NCBI RefSeq assembly: GCF_003590095.1
Contig: NC_039490.1
Coordinates: forward strand, 2,745,834 to 2,809,833
Direction: 5' to 3'
Source: Trichoplusia ni
Lineage: Eukaryota; Arthropoda; Insecta; Lepidoptera; Noctuidae
Length of the DNA stretch: 64,000 bases
Below are positions 1-13,300 of the stretch, piece after piece. The notes under the pieces are model-generated. The model did no database searches and was not told the DNA's origin. It saw nothing but the letters and a program-made list of their open reading frames with translations. A program made the position numbers and the translations under genes. The stretch's first letter is position 1; each line of letters starts with the position of its first letter.

Positions 1-1399
1 TGAACCAAGGCTGGTCGTCTTCGTTGCAGATGTTCCTACATTTGATGTCCTTGTCTGTAGGTGACGGGTCATTCACATGGACGATAGCTAGAATGTTCTT
101 CGCATTGAACTTCGGTACCTGGGTATTGGATTCAGATGAGAAACTTAAAAGATTTTGCAAGTTTGTTAACATGGTTTTCACCAATTAACTAAAATAAGAC
201 TTTATTAAAACAAATTTTGTATTATTTTATTTTAAATTCTTCCTTCATCAATATTATAACATAAAATTATACTACTGAAGAGTTTGTTTCTTTAAACGCG
301 CTAGTATTAGGAAATATAAGTCTGATTTAAAACTTTAGTGTTAGCTGAAAGTATTGAATGAAGCTATTTAACATAAACCCTGGCGTTAAAATAGATAGGA
401 GCAGAGCAGTAGTGCTACAAAAACTCCTAACTTATATCTTAACAACGCGGACAAAGTCGCGCGCAATATCTAGTCCTAAAATAGAATTTCGTGCGACTGG
501 GAGACGAAATTTTGAATATTTCTTACCATCCATAAATACCGCGGTATGTATACTCCGCGTTTTTCTTCCAACGTGTGTGTACCCGACCATGCTTCAAATT
601 TGCCGAAGTCTTGTATCTGAGTTCTCATCATATCATTTATACTTTCCCAAGTGGTCTGAAATATAAAAATTATAGAATAATAATATTGTGATCCAAAAGG
701 CTCATTTTGAGTCTGGTCGACACCCACAACGTAAGAATTAAATCTTAAAGCCATAATAATAATACTATACCATTCTACTTGTACAGGGGTGCCATTGTAA
801 AACTGTATTTAATGGTTTTATAAACGTGCTATCCCGCGCCGGACGTTCATTGAAGATTCGATCACTGACTAGCAATGTTCTACTGTAACAGCACGATGAT
901 GTCGAGTTCTCACATGTGACTCCATGGTCCAGCTTCTCATCAGCTAAGGCAGGGTACTGAAGCCAATTGTCTGATGTCTTCGGAGTATCGTAAGCCCCAC
1001 TCAGAACTGTACGAGTGTAAAGTGGCACGTTTTTGTTATGATCGAAGCAGACATCGTATGTCCCCAAGAAATTCTTTACGTCATACCCTACTCGTATGAT
1101 ACGAGAAGCATTAGTTAGGCATTTAGTTTTTTCATTTATAATGTAAGGAGTGACAACATTCTTGCAATGCAGATCTGCTATTGTGTAATTTTTCCCATTA
1201 ATTTCAAATATGTCTTGTTTCACACAAATTGCTTCTAATGTGCTTCTGTTAAATGTTTGAAATTCATTTAATGTTTTCGCTTGACTTGGGCAAGAAAGCC
1301 TAATGCTTTCACGTGGTTTCACTATGTAATGATTATTCGGAGTTTTCCAAGATGGCCACTCCATATCATTGTTAAGAATCAGTGGCATGTCTTCGCTAT
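1..1399 (-). CDS. Gene A exons 34-36: C-terminal DNA/RNA non-specific endonuclease-like domain, catalytically degenerate
   Basis: Exons 771-1399, 527-655 and 1-118 (continues off the window). The order of landmarks fits insect dsRNase / DNA/RNA non-specific endonucleases: an N-terminal module (DMPLILNND, IRLSCPSQ, EAICVKQDIFEINGKNYT, TKCLTNA, VGYDV, YDVCFDH), then STFIKPLNTVLQW in place of the family's ATF..N..PQW, then TTWESINDMMRTQIQDF, WSGTH, YIPRYLWM, and finally AIVHVNDP and IKCRNICNEDD. The family's R-G-H catalytic motif aligns with SRTLLVSD, so histidine is replaced. The metal-binding N and following E after QW are also not seen. It is therefore probably not an active nuclease. The donor after exon 34 (GTATAG) is weak. 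No separate signal peptide or promoter-sized gap precedes it, so I join it to the Ig protein, but a separate gene is not excluded. Confidence 0.68.
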
Positions 1400-4300
1400 C
1401 TTTAACATTCTTGTTAATATAGCATTCTGTAATAAATCGTTTGAATACATGGTAAATACAAGAACACAGCGAATTTTATAACTTAAATGTTAAATAATAC
1501 CAATACTAATTTGTTTGTCTTGAGGCAAAACAATGTTTTTTTTTTTTATGTAATACAGTTTTATGTCTCCACTTACCCGTAGATATGACATCGAAACTTC
1601 TTTGTATTGAACCATGACTATTAGAAACATTACAGGAATATCGACCCCATTTAAAATGGTCTTCAAATTGTTTTAAATCTTGGTCGCTTAACATTTTCCC
1701 GTTGACATACCATGCTACCTAAAATTTATGATGAGATTAAAGAAGATAATCAAGTTAAAATATTTAAAAAACGATAATATTACAATGTAAGTAATTAAAT
1801 TTTACCATTTAGTTTCCTTTTAATTAATGTCTTGAAATCAAAAAAAAAATGTTCGTCTTGCAAAACAAACTTCTTACAAGATATAGAAGGAATAAGTTGG
1901 TCTACTACATCCACTGTGCACGTGATGAATGTTAATTGATATTAAAAGATAATTTTACTCACATTTGCCAATGGTTTTGCTTCAGTATCACAGTTTGAAA
2001 GTACATTTTTAACATCACCTCCCCATTCTATGACATCCAGATGTTCATACTTAAATCTTGGTGGACTATCAACATCGACTATGTATGTCTGTGTGTATGT
2101 ATCCCCATACTTATCAGTGACCCGACATGAGTAATTACCACTTTTGTCGATGCTAGCATTCTTGATATTTACGAATGGTTCCGTTAATTTCAACTCAACA
2201 CCCGCCTGTGAATATAAATTTGAATGAATTAAAGCAATAGCAATTTTTTAAATGTTCCGTGTTAGGAACAATTTTAAAATTGGTATTGTTTTTGGGAATT
2301 GGGTGCGTTTTGGGAATTGAGACATTCCGTGCAACCGCTCATTCAAAACTTACTTATGTTCTAGGTGGAAAGGAATCTCTGGAAAAAACTCAATAATTAC
2401 AAATACAACTTACGATTAACCATCTAACTGACTTAGATTTGGAGTTATATCCCTCGCATTCAAGTTTTTTGTTTTCGCCTTCGTTTATATTAACTTTTTG
2501 TATGTATTCTGAAGCAAATTAAACAATTAGTCATGAATAGAATGGATTTCCAAGCTGCAGGTATGTATAGGTACGCTTTTCTTTAATCCTTTATAACATC
2601 CGATAGTCATTTAACTGATATATTATTATACTAAATTAAGCAAAAAAGAGTGGAGCGTTGTTTAGAAAATATATTTTCTAAATCTTACCATATATTTTTG
2701 CTTGGAATACGGTATCAACAGTACCAAGATAATTTTCTGCTTCACAAGTAAATGATTTACTGTCGGCTCGTATCGGACTATCAATTATTAGCGTTCCGTC
2801 TTCAACAGCATACTTACGAGTAGAATCTAAAAAAGTGAGTTGTTACTATAGAACATTTAAGAAAAAAATGGGCTCGATGATTTACACCTTTGTGTTGGAA
2901 TCGCTCTTAAATAAATTGAAGTTTTTAAGGCAAATATTTAATTTTCATGATAAAGTTGTTTGCTATTTCATTTATGTGTGAGTATCTATTGTGATAGTTG
3001 TGTTACTTACTTGATGTAATAATAGTTCCGTCGACCTTCCAAGTTATGGTTGGCTTTGGATTACCAGTGGTATTACATGGAATCCTCAAGGCGAGATCGC
3101 CTTCAACACCGTTGTATACTGAGTTGCGTGAAGTTATTTTAGGTGGTGCTGCAAAAAAATATAAACGAAGCTGATTTTATATGCTTGCTCATGAATGACC
3201 TAAAAGTACGACTCATCACTACGATTGCATTCTCGTTTATTTATCTTTCACACGGTTTGACTTATATTTCATGATACAATATACGACAAAAATTTCACTT
3301 ACATTCCACAATCAGGGTTGTGACGTGTTCATTGGTCCCTAGTTCATTCGTTGCTACACATTTATAATCGCCAGCATGTTTATCGGTTAGATTAAATATT
3401 TTCAACACATTGCCACCAGCAGGTTGTGATACTATTTCAACTTCTTTTGAATCTATGAGCGGTTCATACTTTATTGAGGGTTCCTTCATAACTTGCCAAG
3501 TTATATTTGGTGTTGGTACTCCTTTGACAATTCTGTAATCATTAACTTAGTTACATACATGCGTAACGCTTGTCTGTCGTGCTTTCAAACCAAAACTAGG
3601 ATCCGATTTAAATGAAATTTGGCTCACAGATAGTCTACTAGTCGGAGAAAGAACAGGAAAAGGGTTGAGGGAGAGGGGTTGTATAGTTATATTAGTAGAA
3701 GAAAACTTTGTTTTAGCTGTTCATGGTTGTTGTTCAAATATTCATCAATAATGGTAATGTATTCACAAACACGAAGTTGCGGGCTCAGAAGTTCTTAATT
3801 AAAATTCAAAGTTTTTTCTAAAATGATTTTATCATACTTACTTGCACTCAATAGTGTCCGAGGTTCCTAAAATTACTTTTTTGGAATCAACTCCTGATAC
3901 CACCGGAGCTTCTAAAATAACATAAATCCTTTAAAACGGTAAAATATTCACATATGCTCAAGTAATGTCTTACACAAGGATAAAGATTTTCAACCCTCAT
4001 AACAATAAAAAAAACATTTATTTTATTTTAATTTGGTGAATTGGTTTACTTACGGAGGATCATTGTTTTAAACGTTGCGCTCGTTGCGCCCGCTTCATTC
4101 TTAGCTTCACAAGTATAAGAACCAGTGTCTTCAACTTCAAGGTCTTTAATTATAAGCGCTCCTGTTTGTATTGAATACTTCGCATCTGGAAACATCGTTT
4201 TGTTGTTGATTATTAATTGCATATCTTGTACATAATTTCAACTACAGCTAGGTAAACTAGCCTGTATTCAATAAACAAGCTTTTATTTGGATTAGTCTTC

Positions 4301-7300
4301 TTATGATTTATGTGTATTTTGTTTTTTTTTTATCTTACTTGGAGTTATAGTTGCACCATTTCTCTTCCAAATGATTGCCGGCTTTGGAATACCGTTGGTA
4401 TCACATGGCATTTTCAAAAGATCAGCTCCTTCGTTACTTTTGTAATCAGATGTGTGTACTGTAATTATTTTGGGCGGATCTGTTGATCAAATAAATGAAT
4501 TAAAAATACTAAAAACGAATTCATAAATGTTCAGTATTGAAAAGTCTACAAGCACAATAAGTTTTAAATTTTCAGTACATAAGCGTGTGATAAAACATTG
4601 TTTCACCTTGAACAATAAGTGTGGTGACGTGTGAATTGCTGCCGATGTCGTTGACTGCTACGCACTTATAGTTTCCTGCGTGTTTTTCTTCTACACTCGG
4701 AATATGAAACTCTACAGTAGCGCCAGGTAAATTTACAAAGTCTTTAGCAGTTTCTCCTTTAAATTCCCAAGATATTTTTGGTTTTGGTGATCCTTTGACC
4801 CTGAAAATTTAATTCATTTATGGAAAGTGCTTCGAGTGCCCTGTCTTCTACAATTGTATTAAAACTTACTTGCAACTAATTACAGCAGCAGAACCTTTTA
4901 TAGCTTTCGTAGTAATTTCACCCGAAGCTACAGGAGCCACTGAAGTAAGAAAATCATAGATTTAGTATAATCTAGTACAATTTTGTATTATAATGTACCG
5001 GATCTTAATAACACTCACCAAGACCGTCTGCTTTTACTCTAGTGCTGAAAATCTTCTGAACATCTCTGTGGTTCTGTAGAGTTGCTTTGCAAGTATACTT
5101 TCCGACCAAATTCAAATTCATTTTCATTATTTTTAGTTGTTTGCCGCCTCTAGAGATTTGGTATAGCTCTGATGAGGAGATTTCTCTGTCTATTCGAGTG
5201 ATTTCATCTGCGTAGTACCATCGAATATTCATCAGGTGTTTTGATGTAATATCACATGTAATGATTCCTTCAGAATCGTAGAGCACTCCAGTTGTACCTG
5301 AATAATGTGGTAAAATCTTAAATTAAATCATTTCAATCATGGAAACAAGACGCTTTAAGTGCAATGTAGTACCGCCACGATTTGCAATTTTTTTGCATTA
5401 AAGGTCAATTAAGCAACAGCATTTTTTTTAATCATTTCTCATTTCTAATCATTGTTTTTTAGTGCGGCATAGGGCTTGGCATCTTCTGTAGTTTTCCGTT
5501 TTTACTTGCTAAAAATATATTTTTAAAGTTTACCTTCGGGTACTGATTTAACATCAAAGGCATCTTTTACGTCGACATCAATTACTTTTTCATCACTACC
5601 AATATTATTTACGGCATAGCATTTATATTTGTCAGCTTTCGTTATGTTTGAAATTGTTATGTAACTAATGTAGTCGTAGGGTGCTATCAGGGTCGAACTC
5701 TAAAATGAAAAAAATATATGCAACTCTGCTACGATTAGAAATATTTTAATTTAAAAAATACTGCTGTTCTATTCACCTCAGATTTAGCTACTGTTCCCTT
5801 AGCATTCATCCAACTGATTTTAGGTTCTGGGTAGCTGGACACTTTGCACGACAGTTTGACCATCCCATCGTAATCTACTTCTGTTCTCTGACCTTCTTCT
5901 ATATTAACAACAGGCCTTATTTTGTGTATCTCTGGAACTAATTAGAATTTAAGCTATACAATAAATATGCCTATTCGATCAAAATTTTCTTAAATCATAA
6001 TGTGGGATATAAAAAATGTTTAGATTTCAAATGTATCGTGTACACTATAGTATCTTCATATTTATACTAGCTGACCCAGCAAACGTTGTATCGCCGATTT
6101 TTTTTTCTAGTTGTATGTATTTTTAATGCCACATTATAAAAAAAATAAAAACAAACAATTTCGTCCAAAAAAATAATAATTGTGTGAGCAACCCTTATGT
6201 TGTTCTATTCTCAGACCTACTGAATACGCATATAAAATTTGGTAAATATTAGTTAAGCCGTTTCGGAGGAGTACGGTAACTAACATCGTGACACGGGAAT
6301 TTTATATATTAGAAGAAAGATTAAATCTCACCATCAATTTGTACTTGGAATTCGGCACTATGAGTACCCAAATAATTTTGGGCTTCACAGACGTATATTT
6401 TACTGTCGTTTTGTTTTGGGAAATAAATAACTAGTTCTCCGTTTTTAATGGTGTACTTAGAACCTGAAACAATTAATTATTAGTGTGTGCTATGTTACAT
6501 TCAAAAAAGGTAATTTTCTCCTACCGCTGTGTTGAGCGAGAAGGAGTGTCAGACTTTTACTGACTAAAACTGACCCATGCTCTTTATCTTTGACCCAGGG
6601 CTGCGATATGTATTTAGGACAATCTCGCTGTCAATCAAAGATTCTTTAATGTTCTTGAATGTTTACTTTCATATTAACACTTGGCTTACTGTCCTTGGTT
6701 CATTCACGAGATTTTGCTGAAATAGCTGTTACTTACTTGGTGTAATGGTAGCTCCGTCAACTTTCCAAGTAATAGTAGGCTTAAGATCACCAGTGGTCAT
6801 ACAAAAGATCCTTAAAGAAAAATCGCCTTCAACACCTTTGTATAGTGGAATAATTTTAAATGGTGCTGCAAAAAAATGTTTTTTTTTTATTTGTGAAAGT
6901 TAGGTTTTTATTAAATGTTATATTGTATAAAGTTTTATTTCTAGGTAGTTTCATTTTTTTAATATCAATACTAGGCTTTTGTCCAACTTCGATTTTTCAT
7001 ATTCATTCAAATGAAACCACTTTTACGGATTTTATCGCGGTTCAATTTTAGATTTTAGTTCCCGATGTTTCGTTTCTCTTATTCATTTCATCTTACCCAA
7101 ACTGAAGCCCACCCTGGTGAGAAGTGAGTAACCATCTGCTAACTTAACATCTACAATGTGTTCTCTTCCGGCACTTTCAATCCCACCAAGTCCATGCTGA
7201 ATATCAATAGCCTCCTTACTTTTTATCAATAGTTTTCAAGTTCATCATTCACTCTGTATGATTCATGTCTATTCTCGTATAGAGCGTATGCTAATAGTCC

Positions 7301-10300
7301 ATAGTAGCCGACCCACCACATATTAGACAAAATTAAAGTCTTAACATTTTCACCACTTGTCCTATTTGTGCATCCCATAATAGGAGCCGGGTCATGAGTG
7401 AAGTGAACTTCTCACGGTACGCAAACAATTATAATAATATACTTACATTCCACTTTGACTGTAGTGACGTGTTCAGTAGTTCCTAGTTCATTCGTTGCCA
7501 CACATTTATAACGGCCAGCGTGTTTATCTGTTATATTAAATATTTTTAAGACACTGACGCCTGCAAGTTGTGGAATTATTTTAACTTCTTTTGAGTCTAC
7601 CAGCGGTTCGTAGTTTCTTGCGGGTTCTCTCATGATCTGCCAAGTTATATTTGGCGTCGATATTCCCTTAACAACTCTGAAATATTAATATGATTGTGAA
7701 TAATTAACCTTCATAAGTATAAAATTCTGTGCGATAAAATTTTAAATACCATATAGATTTTTCTTAAAATAATTGATTACAATTATGTGCCTACTTACTT
7801 GCACTCAATAGTATCCGAAGTTCTTAATCTTACGTTTTTTTCAGCGACTCCCGATACCAATGGAGCTTCTGAAATAAAATCATTCAGAAAATGGTTATTC
7901 AGATAAAGAAAAAAAATAAGGAGAATAGAAAAAAAATCTAGGAGACTGAGGATTAATATTTAAATCGCGCTCCTTTTTCTTTTATAAGGAACACTTATTA
8001 AATAACGATTGGTTTACTTACGAAGGACCATTGTTTTAAACGTTGCTCTAGTTGCGCCCACTTCGTTTATAGCTTCACAAGAATAAGAACCAGAGTCTTC
8101 AACTTTAATATCTTTAATAATGAGCGCCCCTGCTTCTATTGAATACTTCGCATCTGGAAACATCGAAATGTTGGAGATTATTTGTTGCAGATATATCCAA
8201 GTAAATTACATAAAGTAGACTGTATTCCTTTAAATCTGTGATAGTGGAGTCATATCATATAAAGATTTGACTAAGTAGGGATAGAGATTGCTGTATATAA
8301 GATGTTGTGTGTAAATGGGGTACAGAGTATCTTGTCTTGAATAAGAGACTTTTATTTTGAGTATCGCTTATTTAAATCAATTGATAGCTATATAGGTTCC
8401 TTATCTTACTTGGAGTAATAGTTGCACCATTTTTCTTCCAAGTGATAGCCGGCTTAGGAATGCCAGTGGCGTCACATGGCATTTTCAAAAGATCAGCTCC
8501 TTCGTTACTTTTGTAAACAGCTGTGCGTACTGTAGTTATTTTAGGTTTATCTATGAACAACCAAATTATTGTGAATATACTAAACTGCATCTGAAGGATT
8601 ATGAAGCAAAACATATTTTCAATTACTACGAACGACTGCTGCAATATGAATATTGTTTTACCTTGAACAATAAGTGTGGTGACGTGTGAGTTACTACTGA
8701 TGTCGTTGACTGCTACGCACTTATAGTTTCCTGCATGTTTCTCTTCTACTCTCGGAATACGATACTCACTACTAACACCATTCAACTTCACAAAGCTTTT
8801 TGTGGTTGCTCCCTTAAATTCCCAAGAAATTTTCGGTTTCGGAAATCCTTTGACGCTAAAAAATTACAAAGATTTATTAAAAACAAGTAAATAATCTTTA
8901 TTGTTATAAACAATTCGAAACTTACCTGCAGTTGATAACAGCAGCAGAACCTTTTATAGCCTTCTTATTATTTTCTCCCGAAGCTACAGGAGCCACTAAA
9001 GTGAGTAAATCATTGAATTTTTTTTAACAATTTTATGTTTTAGTATAAACGAGTAATAAACGGGTTTGTTATTCATGTCAGAGCAGATCTTAATAATACT
9101 CACCAACACCGTTTGCTGTTACTCTAGTGCTGAAAGTCTTATGAACATCTCCGTGGTTCTGTAAAGTTGCTTTGCAAGTATATTTTCCGACCAAATTTAA
9201 ATTCATTTTCATTATTTTTAGTTGTTTGCCGTCTGTAGAGATCTGGTATACATCTGATGAGGACATTTCTCTGTCTATCCGAGTGATTTCATCTGCGTAG
9301 TACCATCGGATATTCATCAGGTGTTTTGATGTAATATCACATTTAATGATGCCTCCAGAACCGTAGAATATTCCAGTTGTACCTAAACATTGACATACCA
9401 TTACTAGGTCATTAATTTCATGGGGTAATATCTTATAACAGAGCGTTTCGATTACTTATACATATTATTATATCGTCAAGTCTTAAAAAAAACAGTGCTT
9501 TCAAGTATTAAAATAATTAGAAAAGAAAGCTACCTTTAGGGACCGATTTCACAATAAAGGCATCTTTAACGGCGACATATATTACTTTATCATCTCTTCC
9601 AATATTGTTCACGCTATAGCACTTATAGTTGTCACTTTTCGTGACGTTGAAACGTGTTAGGTAACTGATGTAATTAGGTACTTGCAGGATTGAAATCTAA
9701 AATAGCAAACAATAATATTAAAATATAAATAAAATTATTATTTGTTTTGGACCCCCTTAGGGACAGTAATCATTATCATCATGGGCCTAGGCTTTTCCCA
9801 ACTATGTTGGGGTTGGCTTCCAGTCTAACCCTATTCAGATAAGTACCAGTGTTTTACAAGGAGCGACTGCCTATCTGACCTCCACAACCCAGCTACCTGG
9901 GCAACACGATACCCTTTGGTTGGACTGGTTGTCAGACTTTTCAAGCCGTCAGCGATAATTATATGAGAAAGAAATAAGTATTTACTGCTAGCGATGGTGG
10001 AAATCGAAATTTGATTGATGACGAATTAATTAGACGGTTCAAAGTATAAAAAATATTTTTCAAGAGAGCAGAGGAAGAAAAAGGCTCCCATATACATATT
10101 AAAAATGTAAGATAGTTGTTTACTTAAACCAGAAAATCGTAATTTTGTTTTATTACTTTTATTTTTTGATTCATTTCATACCCGTGGAAATGTAAGGCTG
10201 ACCCTACATTTGGCGTGCGAGTAGTGCGGCCGCCGCGCGCGCGCTGCATGGTGTTGCCGCCGTGTTACGTGCATGCAACGTGCGCGAAACAAACAGTTTT

Positions 10301-13300
10301 TAGTAATAAAGCTAACAGTAGTGTTTCCTCCGCTGAGTTCAGTTTATTAGTGACTGTAGAACAGTAACGCAACGACGTATGCTAACACGACACTGGCCAA
10401 ATTGTTAAGGGGGCTAAACGCCAATGCTAGCGCCGCGCGCACGCCTTGCACACGTCACACGGCGTTAACACCCGAAGCTCGCGCACGCCGCGTCCGTGCA
10501 GCTCACACGCCCGAGGATCGCGCAAGCCATATGTGGGATCTGCCTAAATAAACAAATGCATCATGTTTAACGTACCACTGAAGAATTTATTGTCCCCTCA
10601 GTTGTCATCCAACCGATTTTCGGTTCTGGGTAGCCGGACACTTTACACGTCAATTTGACAGTACCGTCAAATTCTACTTCTATCTTTTGACCTTCTACTA
10701 TATTAACAACAGGTTTGACTGAAAATTTATAAAATATAAATGAATCATTAAAGAACTGGATGAAAGCTTGGAATAATACATTAATTTACGTATTTAAGTC
10801 TCGATTAAAAAAAAACTTACCTTTTTTCGGGTTTTGTGGCGTGACAGGATTTTTTGTCATACTCTTTACAATATTGCCTGAAGATTTTAGGCTCCCCTCC
10901 ACCTAATACCGTTCAAAAACGTATTTAATAAATTCAGATAGGGTTTATTGATACATAGTTTTACAATTTGCCAGGATGTTGGCTTTGTAACTGTTTGATG
11001 AGACTATGGGCAGAACTTCTATTAGTAAAAGATAACAAGCGTAACGGTAAAACGTAAGTAAGGTTCGCTAAAGACCCCTGTATTAACTGGGTTCAGTCTT
11101 GATGCATTGTCAATAATTCTCTCAAGCAATCTTTTACTATTTGTCATATTTACTTACCACGATTTGAAATTTTTCCGAAGGCGCTTTTATCTGCTTCGAT
11201 ACGTAGAAACCTTTAGAAGTTTTGGTCAGAGGCAGAGTAAGGATTGTTTTGTTATCCATTCCCAAAATATGAGCCGATGTCACATGTACTAAATGTTTTG
11301 GATAAATATTAGATACTGAGAGGTAGACTTTGGCATCTGAAAAATAATGTAAATTCTTCACAAAAGTCATAAAAGTTAATGCTAAAAGTGCATTTTATTA
11401 AAGAACTGAGAAAGAAGGAATAGGTGAGTTTTGTTCTGCATTCAACTAAACAGACAAAAATAAATAAAAAGAAGCAAGCATAAACTTACTGGCAATTGGT
11501 TGTTGTGAAGTCTCGGCTAGTGACATTGGCACTAATTTGGAGAAGCCATGGTTAAAGACCAAGCTGGTTTTGCCGACAATTTTAACTGAGGTAGAGGCTG
11601 CACCTCTTACGGTTGCAATAAAATCACTGGCGCTAGACACCTTAGCTACTTTGACGACCTGAAAAATTTAGAAAAAGGAGATTTTATTCTTCATTTTAAA
11701 CAAGTGTTTAGTCTTAAAATTTGTTTCTTTTAGGTTTAAGTAACCTGCAATTTTTTTACTGCTTCTCTTAGGTTTAAATGTCTGTAAAAATCCGCAAAAC
11801 TGCCGGTACCACAAATAGGCTACGGGGAAAAAAATGTCCACTGTCTATCCGTCTATCTGTCTGTATGTCTATCTATTTGTCCGTTCCTATATGGCGGGAC
11901 CTCATGAATAAAAACCTCAAAAAAATAAACGAAATTTTTACAGATGATGATTTTTATTGCTACTATAAAACAAAAATATAACTCGAAGTTAAGCAAAAAC
12001 CACGTCCTAAAAATACTTACAATAACATTTTCACTCCTAAAGATATCTTGTTGAATTGCTGGTGGGCCCGTTATACTGAGAGATACATCATAGCCAGATA
12101 CATACACAACTGCGTATTTCGTATGGTCGTCTATTGTGAACTAGAAGAGTAATCTGATTGATTAATAAAGATATTAAAAATGTATATGTGAAGGTTATTC
12201 CAATGCTTAAATGAGCTCATCATATAAGACAGCCGTGATGAAGAGAGAGCTAAAAGCTAAGCTAGATTTAAGGTATAATTATTTTCAGCTGGTACTGGGT
12301 ATTCTTATGAAAAAATTGGAGGATCCAAAAGAAATTAAAATTAGGACTAGAATTGTAATGCTGATTTTCAATTTTTTTATACTTATGACATTTCTACTTA
12401 CAGGGATATTAGTATAAACTTCAGATGGGACTCCCGTTGTAACCATGACAGTCCTGATACCCGTTATTCTTTCTTCAATTGTTTTGATCACCTAAAATAT
12501 TACCGTATATGTATTTCATATAACTTTTATAAGGAAAAGAATTATACGTAACCAATAAATAGTAACGGAATATATTTACCGGATCGAGCGATTGCCTTCC
12601 AACGTAAAACGCAAATCCAGAACAAGCCGCCGCTATTTCATTGTAGACTGTAAATCCAGGTTCGTGTTGTGTTTCACAGAAACCAAGTAAAATAAAATTA
12701 ATCTGAAAAACAATATTAGATCTTTTATTACTAAAACCAGCAACGGTTTACTCATGCGTATTTATTGGGATTGCCCGACTAGTTGCGGACCCAACCGGAG
12801 TCCTTAAACATGATCTAGCGCGGCGGGGTCGCGAGTCGCCGCATCAGCTTATGATTAGGACTCCGTATACACCCGTGCCGTGCAACACCGTGTGTGCAAG
12901 CACGGGTGCACTGTTCCTTGCTAGCTCTATGAGATAGTAATCCGACACGACTGGAGAGAGATCAGGCGTAGCGATCAGGCGCATATTTACACAATTATTA
13001 GAGATGCGCCGAATAACTATTCGGTATTCGGCATATTCGGCAATTTTTTCACTATTCGTATTCGGCCGAATTATTCGGTTTGGTGCCGAATATATTCGGT
13101 TCTTTTTTTCTCCGCCACATTACCCGATGTAGAACTAAAAGATATTACTTATTCTGATATAAGTCTACGAAATACAATGAAAAAAATGTTGATTTTTGGT
13201 TAAAAATAAACACTGAGTTAAAGTTTATTTGCTTTTATTTTATAGATAATAAAATAAAAGCATATTAGATACTGAGAGGTAGACTTTGGCATCTGAAAAT

